From Himantopus leucocephalus (lineage: Eukaryota; Chordata; Aves; Charadriiformes; Recurvirostridae), in NCBI GenBank assembly GCA_003993805.1, contig RSEF01000006.1, forward strand, positions 28,269,918 through 28,333,917: DNA of 64,000 nt, written 5' to 3'. Position 1 is the first letter of the stretch. Each line of letters opens with the position of its first letter. Below the pieces are notes generated by a model that worked only from the letters and a program-made list of their open reading frames with translations, was not told the DNA's origin and searched no databases. Of this stretch, positions 47,641-61,500 are shown piece after piece. The translations under genes were made by a program, and so were the position numbers.

Positions 47641-50600
47641 GAAATAATCTTTTATATAATGCAGACCGTTGTTCCCTATTTCAGAGCAGTATGGGGAAGT
47701 TTGTTTGGTTCAGATTTATAAGATTCAGACCTGAGCTGAATTTGCTTACACTGGTTAGGGAATCTGATGTTGAGACTTGAGTTCAATCTGTTCAGTTCAT
47801 TTTTGAGATTCTTCTGGGGAGGCTGTTCAGATGGAATAGTTTTCCCAGCAGATAGGCTAAAATATAAAATATCTATGTTTATTCTGGAGGAGTAACACCA
47901 ATAATGTATATATATTTTTTTCATTCTCCAGAAGTTTGAGCACTTCCGTGGAAAAGCTATTTTTGTTACAGAAGAGACTCAAAAAGAAAATATCCCTGAA
48001 AAGTGCTGCTCGTGTTCATTGAATGTTGCTGTGTGTCTTTGCTTCTCATCTGCTAGCTGGAAAGGAGCACCAAACAAAAGCCTTTTTGTCATGAAAATCA
48101 CCCACCAACCTCTGCCAACTGTCAGTCAGAGAAACAATAAGTTTGAGAGCCAGATGTGCTACCCACCAAAAATGTGTATGTGAGCTTGGGTTAAAGGATG
48201 GAGAAAGAAATTTGCTGTCATAATAGTCCAGTACAACAGTGCAAAAGCAGCTCTGCCAGCACCGCTCCTCTCTCCCAGCAAGGGAGCTGATGGGACCATC
48301 TGGCTTTCTCCGGGTTCAAGTTTTCATGGGCACAGTTCCCATCAACACCACAAAACGGAAATAATTTGTTCCCAGACCTGATTGCAACACAAGTTGTAAT
48401 TGAGTCCTTGACTGTTACAGTCTAGATTGGGCCATAGGCTAATTTAGGATGAATCAAGAGTATAGATGGGAACAAATATGACAGAGGAGTGTCATAGGTT
48501 GAAACTAAATTTGGCCACAGCTCATAAATGAAAAATTGAAATCGCAAATACCCAGGCAGGCACAAAGGGTTTTATGAGGCTGTTCTTGTTCACATGATGC
48601 AATCTCAAAGTTTAATGCCACCAGGAGTAATGACTTTTCACCATTTCCTTTCTCCTTCCTGATGTCAGAGGGTACTTTTGGGAACTGAGGAGTCCGCGAT
48701 GACAATGCACCCTACACATGCATTAGCACACCAGCTTCAAATATGGGAGCTGAAATGATGGCAGGTGTGCTGGATTGAGTTGAAGGTGCAGTTAAAAGGG
48801 ACTATCCAAGAAAGCAGCTGGTTGCTTTGGGTGTATCCTGGAATCATAGGAATAGTATAATTTGATACTGATGCTGCACTTATTAGAGACAGACTTCAGG
48901 CTATCCAAATCAGTCATCTGCTCAGCAAGCCCAAAATTACAGTACTATGTGCTTAGTTTGCCTGAATGGACAAGGAAAGGGAGTATAACCATCTTTAGAC
49001 CAGTGACAGTCAGTTACCACACCAGAGCAGGTTTAACAGAGTAGAGCATCAACAGGGGCATCTCCAGTGGCTTTTCAGCATTTACTGGAACAGTGGTAAT
49101 TTTGAAGCAGGAAAAATATTTCACAATAGAAGTAATTCCCTTTTACCCCTAGGTAAATATGTATGCCATCAATAATGCTATAGGTATTATGTAATGCTGG
49201 GGTATTTTTGTCTCTGGTGGCTTGCGTACATTGAGCTCAGGATTCCTGCTATCCAATCATTTCCAAATACTTTGTTTGGCACATCAAATCACAGGCATCC
49301 CTGCAAGGTGCTCATCTGACCCAGCCTGCTGTCCTGTTGTAGGTGGCAGGGGGATGTGGTACGAGTGTAACTACACTGATTAGCTGTGTGGGTTGCTTCT
49401 GTTTTGTTTTTAACCAGGAAGGTTGTAAAGCTTCTTGCGACTATTCTGCTGTTCTAGTAAGAGGAATTTTTTATGTAACACGTTGCTTATTCCCTTCCCA
49501 CTCTGTGCTGGATGCAGGTGGGACACCCCCAGTGGTACTGGGGAGCCGGTTAGCACAATGTATTACCCCCCTGTGTAGGGGTGCCCTGGGTACTTTTTAG
49601 GATTCTTAGCCATTCAGTTGTACTTTTGCCATACATACCCAGGGAAGAGTTGCTCATAAAATCCCTTTCTCAAGGATTGCATTTAGAAGCCATGCATGTG
49701 GGCTGCAGCTCTAAATGCATCATCTTTGTCTTTCATTCCGTTACCCATAGATATCAGATATATTCACATCCTCTCCTACTTTCCAAAAAACATTGATCAA
49801 AACAGTTCTGTGAGGCTGAGCTGGCCATTGCCAAAAAATATTATATGAGCTGTACAGCTGCTGACAAAAACAGCAGAGCATCACCATCAAGCCCGTAACA
49901 AGCTACAGACTTATATTTCCTCCCTTTCTCCCTCCACAACTCCTCTCTGCCTCAAAAGAAATTTCTCAATTTTTCCCGATGGAGCAATAATATACTACTC
50001 TTTACAAAGCCAAGAAACTACTTGTGTTCGACTAGAGCACAAAAAGCTGCAAACCAGGTTTTCAAAAGATAATAATGCTTTAGTGCAGCTACGTACATGA
50101 CAAAAATTGTTTAAGGGAAGCAAGATGCCAGAATTAGAAATTCAATGCTGGAAAACAGCATGCATTTCCTGTCCCTGTGATGTTATTATATAGAAAAGGC
50201 TGCTGCCGGGCCAACTCTTCTGTATCTCTCTTTGCTAAATGGAGACAATCTACCCAAATATCAGCCCTTCTCTGCATCAGCTCAGTGGTCTTCTTAGTAA
50301 CTTTCAAATAACTGGCCCTAACAGACTGGCTCTGATGTAGCCTACTTGTAAATAAGTGCCTCCTAAACAAACTACCTGATTCATGGTGTGACACCAAATC
50401 ACGCCTTCATTTACCATGTCGCTACCTCAAGTGATGATTTGGGGAGGTTAGTAACTAAATGGGTGACCAGGAGAGATTTTCTGGCTCTCTTGGTGTTTCA
50501 GACCAGATCAACTCAATATTTATGGCAAAATCAGGGGTACAGCACTTCTTCTCCTCCAATGGCACAAACTTCGATCATTCTCAGAAACAACCCCATTTGT

Positions 50601-52106
50601 GTTCCCATTTTCCTGTTTTATAACAGAGAAATGATCCCCTACTGTTCAGACTTGAAATGTGCTTATAGAGAGAATTTCATCTTGCTTATCCTTGCGCTGA
50701 GCTCAAGAACTTCTGGCTTTTTTCATTTTTTTAAAGCACATCCCTCAGAAATACATCCTTGTTTTCGTTCAGAAAATCCAGAGATGAAGAGTCCAGCCCT
50801 AGCATGGTTAATGCAGCAGTGACACAGAAAGATCTGCAATTTAGTTGTTGCCTTCTTTGAAGCAGCTGTATCAAAGTTCATGTAACACTGGGAGGGGAGG
50901 GGGGAACATTTGTTGTCAGCATTTAGATCAATAAAACTGGAAATACTGGCGTCTGTCAGTGGTTTCCTCACCAAATTCTGGCCTGGAGATAGGCCTGGAC
51001 TGAAGCTTTGAGCCTTTTGCTTTTCCAGTCTTTGGGAAAGCACATATTCCAAATCGCACTAAAATCCTCTCAAATGAACATAAAAAACATTCACAAATCA
51101 AAAGGTCAAATTCTTAAATGTGTGATGGGTTATAACCCAAGTAACTAGTGTCACGCCATTGCTTTCTAGCAGTCCAGTGAGTCTTCTGGACATGGTGAGT
51201 TGGACAACGGGTGAAAGTTGAACTGTTACCTTGTCTCTCTGGAGAGAGGTTTGGCAAAAGCAGTCTCGTCCACATCCTGCAGTGAGGAAATTGTGGCCCT
51301 AGGGACAAGTAAAGCTGGCCATGTCAAGTCACTCTCCCATGACTTGGCAGTTGAGAGCTGAATTTCCACACTGCCAGAAACCGCCTGTGCCCTTTGCACT
51401 GACAGGGGTCTGTGCTAGAGGCTTGGGGGGAAATGTCTGAACGGCTCCTGCCTAAGCTGAGTCTCTGCTGGGAGAGACCATCGCATCAGGGTTGAGATAT
51501 TTGCTAAAAGGACACCCCATGTTCAACTGGTGCTTATGCTGCTGGACAGGGAACCCCATAGGTAGAGGGCATCAGGCTCAAGCGTTTGAACTGAGTGCTT
51601 ACAGTATTCCTTTATGGTTTCAAAAGGCAGGAGAAAGTAGCTGTTGTGTTTCCCTTGCAGCTTTTCCATGTAAAGAAGATGAACTGCTCATTTGGGAAGC
51701 AAACGCATGTCTCATTTCCACATGCAGCTTTAGGCTACAGTCTTCTGTGGCCAGTTTCTGGTGATCAGTGAACCAAGGTGGATCAACTTGAAGCTGATAT
51801 TTCTTTTCAGAAGTACAGAATGCTCATAAGATTATTTGACGTCACTCAGGCAAGTGGAATAGGGGTACCACTCCCACGGTCTCTAAAATTAGGCATTCAC
51901 AAATCGGTTATCTCAGAAACTCATTACTGGGATGTTTGGTGCTTCATATCAGCTCAGCTTTACAGAACTGCCTGCGCTGACATCCTCCATAGTGTTTGCT
52001 ACAAAGGAAAAGTCTGTTGTCACAAAACTTCTTCCACTGAAATTTAGTGGCCTTTACCCACATAAGGCCAGAAGGAATTGTGCAGTGTACTGATTTGCTT
52101 TTTTTT

Positions 52107-52142
52107 AATGTATATTTATATATATGTGTGTGTATATATATA
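52107..52142. repeat. AT/GT dinucleotide microsatellite
   Basis: Alternating ta/tg steps (tatatatatgtgtgtgtata and flanks) form a compound AT/GT microsatellite, likely to vary in length. Confidence 0.85.
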
Positions 52143-53254
52143 ATTAATCGCCAAATAGTATTGGCTCAGTTAATGTTTTAGAAGTGAACCGTTCTACCTT
52201 GGAATTTTTTTTTTTACCTGTATCATATCAATGCTAGGGCTCTTTAGTAAACACAGAGCAGGTTGGTTTGCAATTGATGAAACAAATATCTCTTTTGATT
52301 ATTCTGTGTGAGGGATGGAGAATGACCTTTCAGTAAAAAAGAGACCAGCATTGAGACATGTTACAGGTGGTACTGTTGCGTTGCTACTGCAGTTCAGTTT
52401 CTGGCTTCCTCAATGTCATCTTCTAATGTTTCACATGAAAGTTCACCTCTGAGGTAAGTGTACTCAGTGGGGACACTGAGCATGTGCTCTAGCCGTTACA
52501 AATTCAATGATTTCTCTAGAGTGCTAGGAGTGTGGATTTATGCTCTAGGTTTGCACTGTGGCCAAAAGAAGCAGTCCTGTCCTCCTCTGAACATCTGGCT
52601 ACATCTTCCTGCCACCTCCCTTCTTGGTGCTGGCACTTGGGTCAGGGAGAAGGATTATTTTGTACTTGTCTGGAGACTTTTGCTTTTCAGGATTTTGGTT
52701 TTCAACTAGATTAGCAGGCCAGTCTGGCACTGCACCTAACCGTGTGATGATCGGTACCCACACACGAGAGCTAATGGCAATGTATGGCAGGGAGGAAGCA
52801 GACTCAGGTTGTCTTAAGCTGATCATGAAAACAAATCCTTTAATGAAAGCTGCTAGTCTGTGTTAGCACTGGTTCTCCTTCCATGCATGTCACAGCCATC
52901 CTACCTCCGAGCGCTGTCTGGGTTTCCTGCTTGGAGTTGTTTGCAAAGTCTTCCCTCTCACTAAGGTCCAGCTTTGATGTAGGTCAAGCGACGTTATGGA
53001 GCTGAATGGAAACTCAAGTTTTCATCTAATTAGATCAAACTGGGGATTTACAGTGCACCCTCACCCTAAGGTTTCACTTCTTGCTTCTTATTCAAAGGAA
53101 CTACAAAACCTGAAATGAAAGTTAGTTGAAGCCACGATAGCTCCCTTGTTACCTTTTTTCTTTTGGTAGCAAAGGCCTATGAAACTCAATCTCCGGGTAG
53201 CACTGAACTTATTGGCCAACTTAATTCAAGAGGCCTTTAGCAAACTTTCCAAGC

Positions 53255-53320
53255 CACGGTGCGTGTTGGGACGAGAGCTGGCAGCGCGACCTTCGGCGCT
53301 GGGTTTGATGGTACGAGGTT
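53255..53320. promoter_or_regulatory. Isolated CpG cluster
   Basis: Eight CpG dinucleotides fall within about 66 nt, in a region where CpG is otherwise rare. No exon or repeat is recognised. CpG retention suggests a germline-unmethylated element such as an enhancer or a weak noncoding promoter; this is inference. Confidence 0.3.
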
Positions 53321-55928
53321 TGTGCTTTTAGGGACAACTTCTGCACTGGGTTTCGTGCTTCAGGTGCTGCTGTGTTTCTAAGGCAAGTTGGCTAGATGGC
53401 GCTGGAACATACTCGTGTCCTGACAGGAATGGGACTGGTTTAGGATCAAGTCAAAGGATCGTTTTAGGGTGAACTAAGGAAAAAAAACCAGCTGACGCTG
53501 CTTTTCAGTGCAGCCATGACTTCATGAGTCTCCCATGCAGAGCTGGAGAGGGAATCTCTGCCGTTTGCTGTATCCTCCAAGTACTTAGACTTGGGACAAG
53601 GCACCTGTGAGGTTCATGATCACTCAAGGTGTCTGTTGAGCTGGGGTAGAAGTCTGTTAGCATGGCAGTACAGGATGTCCCTTACAGGGTCACCTGTTGG
53701 GAATGGCTCTGCTTCTCTTCTGCGTGAGAAGTTTCAATGACAATGAGCAATACGTCTTTAGTGGAGACTGTTGTTTTCTTTGAAGAACCAGCAGGCATGA
53801 TTTAGGGGAATTAGTAGACTTACCTCACTCCTGACATCCAGGGTGTCTCATAAGCAAAGTCCGAGCTCTACAATGTTTGCAGACTGATAGCTAAGATGGG
53901 AAATATTTCTTCTGTGGTTGCTTTTATGAGAAGAGCACTTTTAGGGTTTTCTCACCAACTGGAGCTATACAAAGCTGTAATAACTGTGTAGAGAAGACTC
54001 TCCACCTCTGTTATGAGGGTGTTAAATGATTATTTTTAAATACATACATGTTTTGTGTGACATTGTCTGATGAAGGTCCCAATGCCATCTAGCAGTTAAC
54101 CTCCAGCACAGGTTATCTACACTGGATTCAGGCACTCAGTGAGGCCCTGTGTCATTTCTGAGTGCTCCAGCTGGTCTCCTCCATCCGACAGCATCATGTA
54201 AGGCAATGTGCTCCATTTGGGATCCTGTAAAACCATGCAAAATGTCCTCTAAAGACATTCCTCTAAAGAAGGGTCCTGGCAAGGTGTGTCAGTTTCTTTT
54301 CTTGTCACCAGTCATCCCTTCTGGGTGCTCTTTCCTGACATGGTGCTTTTCCCCGATGCAGATGTGTTGGTTGCACGACACTGCACAATGAAGGGAATTT
54401 GTTTCCTCCCTGAGAGCTGGGTGATGCCTGTAGCCTGCTGTGAGGCTCTCTGGTGACTCATTTCTCTCCTGAAGGGCTTCCACTGGTAAATTCACAACAA
54501 TTTGTTCAAAGTGACTATGCCTAGTATTATTTCGTAGGCCTCTATCACTCATTGTGTCCTGCCTCACTGTTTTCCAGCAGCTGTGAGCAGATAGCAGAGC
54601 TGCTCCAAACTCCTTCCACCAGAAGCTCTTCCTTATACCTATCTGATATTTCCAAGGTTCCTGTGGACAGACACTGGTCTGAGCACAGAATAAATCAACA
54701 TCTGAAGAACTTTGAGTCTTGGGCAGCTGTTTCTCTCTGTTAAAAAGCTGACTGAGGGAGGAACCGAAGGCAGTCAATGAGCAGAACTGTCTCTGGTCTG
54801 TATCCAGGCCATGACAGCTCTGCTTTGTTTCAAAAGCTCTCTGCTACGAACAAGTAGTGGAGAGTCTCTAGAGCAAAAACCAGCATTTCTTCTGTTGCTA
54901 TTAATAGTTGCTAGTGGATTTGGTGCAACACGCTTGGGACTTGAAGGCCTGCAGCAATTAAGAGTTCATGTCCTAATGCTGGACTCCTAAGAGCGCTTTC
55001 TGGCACCTGCCTCTCTTAGGAGCTGTGTGTCTTCAAAAGCTGAGTAAGTCAGACAGGAGAATAGTTAAATGAGCATGACTAGAAATAGCATGAAAAGCTT
55101 AGCAAAAGGAAATGGCATTCCTCGTGGGGTTATCTATGAGGCAGCATTTCGAAGGAAGTGGTTGAAACCCATGAAACTTGTGTCACTGCAGGCTGAGTTG
55201 AGCAAAGCGCTGAGGCAGGGAATGGTCATGGACTGCTCACAGATGACCTTCAGGATTACAGCACCTAAGCCCAGTGGCTGGGATCTTCCTTTTCAGAAGA
55301 AAAATGGGTGGAAAATGCTGCAGCTGAGCAGCCCCACGAAACCGCCACCTTTTCAGTGGCCTGAGCAAGACTGGCAAGCAGGGACATTCTTCAGAGTTTA
55401 TGTACAGCTTAAGTCTATCACTAGGTGACCCTTCTGGACCCGTTAGCAGGAATTTCTGCTGCCTCTGCCTCAGTTCAGCAGACTCCCAGGCAGAAGGGTT
55501 AGGGTCAGTCGCTAACCTCTGCCGACCCGCGCTCCTCCAGAAGGCTGAGAGGCACAGGCTGCTTTGTATATGAAATTCTCAGTCTCTGAGGGAAAGGCGC
55601 TGCCCAGACCAACCATTGCAGCTCTCCCACCCCCAGTTATCCCACAGCTTCGTTCCCACGTTGTAGCAGCGAAGAGGAAACAGTGAGCTAGACCAAAGGC
55701 ATTGCTGATACTTAGTCACTTCGGCCACCAACCTCCTCCTTCCAGACTTTTGTGGAAAGGTGTATTTTTCTGTAAGTCTCGGCTTTTTGGTTCTAGCCTG
55801 GCAGATAGAGAAGCACACAGGCTGCGGGACCTGTCTTTTGGGTGGGCGTGCTCTTTCTTTCCTCTGCGGGTCAGAGATTGCTTCTAAAATCAGTGCATAC
55901 AACGAACCAGACAAGATTTTTTTCCTTA

Positions 55929-56096
55929 GGGTTTGTCTGCACAGGGAAGTTTACCAGAATAATTATACCGTATGTTACACCAGTATTTCCACCCTGTATG
56001 ATTGTTCTTATTTTGAGATAAGTGGGTCCAAACAGAGCTATACTGGTGTTTTTAGCAGTATAATTATGGTAGTAAATTCTGAGTGGAGACCAGCCT
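55929..56096. mobile_element. Fold-back MITE (PIF/Harbinger- or Chompy-like) with TTA target duplication
   Basis: The left arm begins gggtttgtctgcac and the right arm, reverse complemented, begins aggctggtctccac. The arms stay paired for about 57 bp at roughly 70-75% identity by eye, sharing ataattatac and acaccagtat, around a spacer of about 53 bp. TTA flanks both ends (55926-55928 and 56097-56099), the three-base TWA duplication typical of PIF/Harbinger elements. No transposase frame is present; open frames across it are palindrome shadows. The family assignment is inference from terminal motifs and recalled sauropsid MITEs. Confidence 0.7.
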
Positions 56097-56388
56097 TTAG
56101 ACACCAATGTTATTTTATAGGGTGAAAAGCATTGTTACAGACAACCATTGTCTTCTGATTGTTAGCAATCCTGTGTTGAGTTATGCTGTTACTTATTTTC
56201 ACAATCTCATTTTTTCAAACCCTCTCAGAGTCGTCTTTAATTATTTCAGGACCTGAGATCCCTTTTTCCTGCCTCTCCCTCACATCTGAAATGCACAGCT
56301 TTCTTTTACAGGCTGAATTTGATGACAATCACAAGTGCAATTTGAAAACCTGGCAGTTCTGAAAAGCAAGCGCAGAATTTCATTACAC

Positions 56389-56413
56389 ACAAGCCCCTTC
56401 AGACAGGGCTTGT
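56389..56413. repeat. 8-bp perfect hairpin
   Basis: ACAAGCCC (56389-56396) and GGGCTTGT (56406-56413) pair around a 9-nt loop. There is no T-run after it, so it is not a Pol III or bacterial-type terminator. Significance is unknown. Confidence 0.5.
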
Positions 56414-58689
56414 ACAACATGCGGCTCTCCCCACAAGCCCAGCAGCCGTGCACTTAACAATTTAGGCTCAGCTTTATTGTCGATATCTTTTGCAGATGGC
56501 AACAGCTTGTGCCACGTGAGAGGGAAGGGAAATTTCCTAGCAGACTGCCCTTATGTACAAGCTTAATAGAGACACCTTTAGAAGGACTCTGTCGTTAATT
56601 AGAGTCACAGTTCTCCCCAGGATATTGATGCAGGCTGTGCTTGCAATGTGTGCAAAACCACGACTCTCGGAAATATGTTTGGCAGAGCAAACAAGAGACA
56701 TGCGGCATCCTGAAATCCTCCACCTGAGGAAAAATCAATGTTGCTTTCCTTGAAGTGCTTACCAACATCAGCACCCAGCAGCCAGGAAACCTTACGAAAG
56801 GAAAGAGCAATAATTTAACAGATCATTATCTGTATTCCATTACGGACATAAGGCCCATTTAGCTGGGCAGCGTATGCACGAATTAGTACCTAGCGGCCCC
56901 GGTCAAGGGTACGTCTGCTCAGTCACGTTCCCTTGCCAAGCCTTAAGTGATACTGAGATGGTCCTTGCTAATGCATCTAAATGGCTTCAGGAACCCAGCA
57001 GCCCCCAGCTCTCCAGCGAGGCTGAGCTACCATATGACTGTCTGCATCTGACCACGTAGACGCTTCCTGTGATACGGGATGGGTTGTGCTGGCATCTGTG
57101 TGCACGCGCAGGCTGTGATGACTGCAGCCAGAAGAGACAAGCAAAGGATCTTTTTTTTTTGAGAGAGAGAGATGAAAGCTTACGCATTGTCTCGCAGTTG
57201 CCTCATTTCCCATCCATCCCCCTCGGCGAATGCAGAGCCCTGGGCTGGGGGCCTGGGCTGCACATCCGACTGGTTCCCAGTATCATGCCCATGCAACCAT
57301 ATCATCCTCGGCATATTTTTAGTGAGAGGAGAGGTAGGTCATAGCAAACCTGTAGGGTCAGTTGTTTGCTGCTAAAAGTCTCGTGAAACAGATCTAAAAG
57401 AATTTTCAGTTACCCAAAGCTTGTCTGCTTTTTTTCCAGCTACATTCATTGGCCCCCAAAAAAGCTTGTTACTTCTTTCCAAAATCTGACTTCCCAAGCT
57501 ACAGAGGAAGAGCTCCACTCCTCTAAATGGCATCCACCAAAGCCTATGTCAAAGACAGGAGATTTTTAAGGGAGCCAGTAGGAAGCACTGAGCAGAATTA
57601 TTTCAATCTTACCCCACTCTGTGGCCCCCGTGGCCTGGGAGGGGGCTGCTGGGCTTTGTAACACTTGAAGGACAGCGCTGGTGCCTTTTCTTCTGAGAGC
57701 CATGCAAGAAGCATTTCTCTCCAGCAGAAGCCTGGAGAAGTGACTCCAGTAAGAATCTGTTGCATGCTGGGCTCTTCTGAAGAGAGGAGATGCCTTTCTA
57801 GAGCCCTGCCTCATCTGCCTGAGGGTTGTCCTGACCACCAGACTAGAGTCTGCTTTGTGGAAGGAGGGGGTGTGCAAGATGTTCTCTTGATCCACCTTGT
57901 TGGGAGTGTATCACACTGCATAAACTAATTCACTGCTGAGCCAGAGATGTGCTTCTGCAGCCCGGTGGCTCAGAGGCTCGCATGGGGGACAGAGGTGCTG
58001 GTTTCAGTGACTGCTTCAGGTCCTTAGACCTGGGGGGGCTGGGGAAAAGAAAATCACATCTTAGCCCAAATCCATATTGCTAATCCCAGGGTTCTTTTAT
58101 TCAGCCCAGTTCTGTCTCGGCTATAGTACAGATGGACTCAAAATAAAAGGCAAGAAGAGTTGTGAGGGGAGCTCACCACCTCAGCAATGGAAACAAAATA
58201 AACAATGGTTATTTCTTCCCTGTTACAGGTTTTGCAGGATGTCCTAATTACCTTGACATTATTAGTGCGGAAGTTGTGCTCTATCCACCCACTAAGTACA
58301 GGAAACATGCCCAGTGTGTAATTCTATCCTTCACCTCACATGCCTCTGATGGGCTGGAGTCTGAAAGGAAACTGAATGGCCTGGAAAGGTTAACCAGAGA
58401 CAAATTAACCCTTTCATTTTCACTCACAGCCCATTATTTTTGGAAAGTAGAGTTGGTGGGTGGAGCGCAGGGTGGTGCCATGGAGAGGTTGTTTACTTCC
58501 AGGCTTAGAGAGGGCTTGGAGTATTAGATCCGCCAGTTTCAAGCAATCTCCAGGGATGCTGTTGTGCAGACTATGATGTCCTTCAGATATACTCAGTCAG
58601 CGTGTGGAAATTTATTATGGATTATTTGTTACTGGTTATTTATTATCATGTCGCTCAGACTGAAATGAAGGTTGGAGGCTCATCCTACG

Positions 58690-58812
58690 AAACTGGGAAC
58701 AGGGACATTGCACAGAGCAAAGAGTTTACAATCTAATACATGACATGTAACACATTAAAGAGAAAGAGCTACAGAAGAGGGGCCTTGGTCGCACAGCTTC
58801 AGGCTTGTCTTT
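58690..58812 (+). mobile_element. Possible ancient repeat (SINE/L3-type), reverse-complement core
   Basis: The phrases agtttacaatctaatac and gaggggccttggtcgcacag recall a common amniote repeat. In it, a TTACAATCTAA motif is followed by the reverse complement of the MIR core (TTGCCCAAGGTCACACAGC). Divergence is high and the limits are unclear. Confidence 0.3.
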
Positions 58813-61500
58813 ATTTCCTAAATATGCAAATTTTCAAGAAATATTAACAGTCAAAAGAGGCCTTGCCATTTTGGACTGGTTGTTTGCTCTCCGTGCCCTG
58901 GTTGGAGCGGGTGCCCAGCAGAGCAGCAGTTCATGGAGCAGGGATGCTCTTTTGGTTATACTGAAGGGACAAGTACAAACCCAATCGGGATTCAGCGTGC
59001 AAGATGTTCAGAGGTATTTGCACAGCGAAAGGGTGGTGGAGGCACAGACGGAGAAGGGAATATCGAGGAGCACAGTACAAGAACAGATGAATTGTATAGG
59101 TGCAGATGTGATGTTTGAGTTTTGGAAAGGGAAGTAATAGGAAGATATTCGTTAAGGCAAGGGAGGCCACAGACACATCAACAAGCAAGGAAACTAAGTT
59201 AAACACAAAGGTTGCGTTGGATTGTGTGCATTTCAAATGCTGCTGTAATTTATATCTATAGGACAACAAGGATTAAATGGAGATAATCCCTTTACAATGG
59301 TTTAATTGGTACAGGTGAGTCAGTCAGCATCGGGAGTGCATAAGTGTAGAAATAATTGTTTAAGTAAGTCATAGCAAAGGGATGGGAAGAAATTCTGGAG
59401 AGGGGAGCAAGATATACTCAGAAATGTTTATTCTCTATTATAGCCTTTTGGTAAGAGGTAAAGACCGAGTCAGTATAACGTTGCAGTGTCTTATTTGCAC
59501 ACCAAGTACCAAGACAAGAGTCTCTGCACAAGAAAAGAGGTGGCCATGTTTATATTAATAGAGTGAAAAAGAGCTTTACCTTTCTCTGTTCATCCATCCT
59601 GTATCTTCTGTGAAGGTGTATAATAAGGTATATAAGACAGGTTTATAAATTTGGTGCATATAGCTGTGAAGTGTCTTTTAAAAAGGCATTGCAGTGCTCT
59701 GAAGCTTTCCATCTCTGAGGGGTCTGCAGGGACAGGGCTGCTTTTCATATTTCATTCTGAGGACTGCCATAGGAGGGACCTGCTACACAGGAGGCTTGGC
59801 TTTTGCTCTCATTTGTTCTGTGTGTTTCCTATTCAGACTTAAAAATCATTCTGCTTGAAATTACCCATCTGGTCTTTGTGACTCAGGACAAAGCCACAAA
59901 AAAATCAAGATAGATTCTCCTCCCCTCCCTATTCAATACTGTGTACTTGAAAATTATAGTCAGCACTGGAAGCAGATTTTTACTTGCATTTAAACACTTC
60001 CCTGAAATACTTGCTGTAGCAAAGTAGGAAGAGAGGGAGGGGGAAAATGCAAATGCTCCAAAGCAGTATGAATCCTGAGAACTTCAGGTCTGAAAATGTT
60101 ATAATTGAGTTATTTGTGGCTTAGAGCTTTTCTCAGGAGCAATTTCACAAAACTAGACATTAGGTTTACATGAAATGCTCACTTTGAAACCATGACTTGG
60201 ATGGCTTGTGGTGTTATGCTTTGTGGGTGGCTTTTTTGTTTATTTGTTTCTTCAGAAAAAAACAGAAATTTCTCTTCATCCCACTTGAAAAGACTCATGT
60301 TGGAAAATTCAGAACTTGATAGAAAAAAAGTAACATTTCTGAGCTTTTTTAATTTCCTCTGTTATATTTTCTGTACCTCTGCTGATAATGCAAGTACATA
60401 TGTTTAGAAAAGGGTAAGAAGAAGGGGCCAACTTGCTTGTATGCCTCTTCTCCAACTTTTAAAAACCTCATCCTTCAGTATTGTTTTGAGAAACCTGCAG
60501 AGTAAGCATCTCCAGATGATTCAGCTGATGAATTTATTGCTGTTTCCGAGGTTGTTACTAAGGAAAGAAAAAATGTAGTTTTCTGGTTGCAAACTTTTTT
60601 TAAGGACAACTGACTCTTACTCATTTCATAACATTTTTATTTGCATTTAGGATCAATTGCTTCTGTCACCAGGTGACCGGCAGAACTGGAATAACAGGCT
60701 GCTTTCTGCCAGTTCCTTTTACTAAATTGACAGAAAGAGCTGGTGCGACTATGTCCTGGAGAAGCACAGGTCACATTTGTTTTCCTGCTCCTCCCTTCCA
60801 GCAAAATTTGGAATTGTAGGAACGAGTGCTGAGGAAGTGGTGTGAGGAGGTGACATGGCGGCTTTTTGATGGTGCTCATGTGCCCTGGGATCATCCTTTA
60901 ATTGACGCCTCTGGGCTGGCGGAGGATGATGTGGTACAGGAACAGGAGTGTGAAGGAGGAATGCAGGAGGTTTTCAAGGCTGATAAAGCTTCCATGAAGC
61001 CTGGAGAGCAAACATAATAGGTTTCAACCAGAGACCAAGGAAATAATATTTTAAAGCCAAGCAAACAACCAGCCAACCCAGGAAGGATAATTAGCAAAGC
61101 TGATCAAGATCAAGGTGCAGAGGCTTGACTCATACTATGTTTTGACAGAGACGCTCTTAAATTTCTCTTCTTCAATGTGTGTTTTTGTGCTCTGCTCTTG
61201 GCCCTGTTTTTTGTGGGGTCTGTCTGAGATACCTGCTCTAAACACGATCTAGTTAGGACATTTTAGCACAGATCAAGTGAAATTCCCCACTTCCCTCCTG
61301 TGAGCATCTCTGTGACATTTACAGAGTTGAAATAAATTGTTATTTTGTTTGAGCTTCCTCTGTATTTCCCTGGAACCCAGCAAGCGGTGGGAGCCTCTTT
61401 ATGCTGGGGGGACAAAAAAGAAAAAAATAAGTTAACTTTCCAGTAAAGCCACAGTGTGTCAAATCAGTCCAAATTGTTATTAGTCACCTCAGTCCCAGAT

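Larger units (their letters stand above)
47641..55928. other. Intergenic, mostly unique sequence
   Basis: No coding exon recognised. It contains the dinucleotide repeat at 52107 and the CpG cluster at 53255. Frames at 54289-54777 (162 codons, minus), 50388-50822 (144 codons) and 55069-55428 (119 codons) show no motif or domain I recognise and lack convincing splice or polyadenylation context. Confidence 0.45.

Noticed and set aside
48841..48875. gaatcataggaatagtataa resembling a CR1 3' terminus
   Set aside because: Only about 12 nt match and none of the expected downstream words (ggttggaaggga, tccaaccc) follow.
54289..54777. 162-codon minus-strand frame
   Set aside because: No motif, signal peptide or family resemblance. 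A frame of this length is expected by chance in 64 kb read in six frames.
55760..56125. 121-codon plus-strand frame and 78-codon minus-strand frame over 55871-56107
   Set aside because: Both run through the fold-back MITE. The minus-strand frame mirrors the inverted arms rather than coding sequence.
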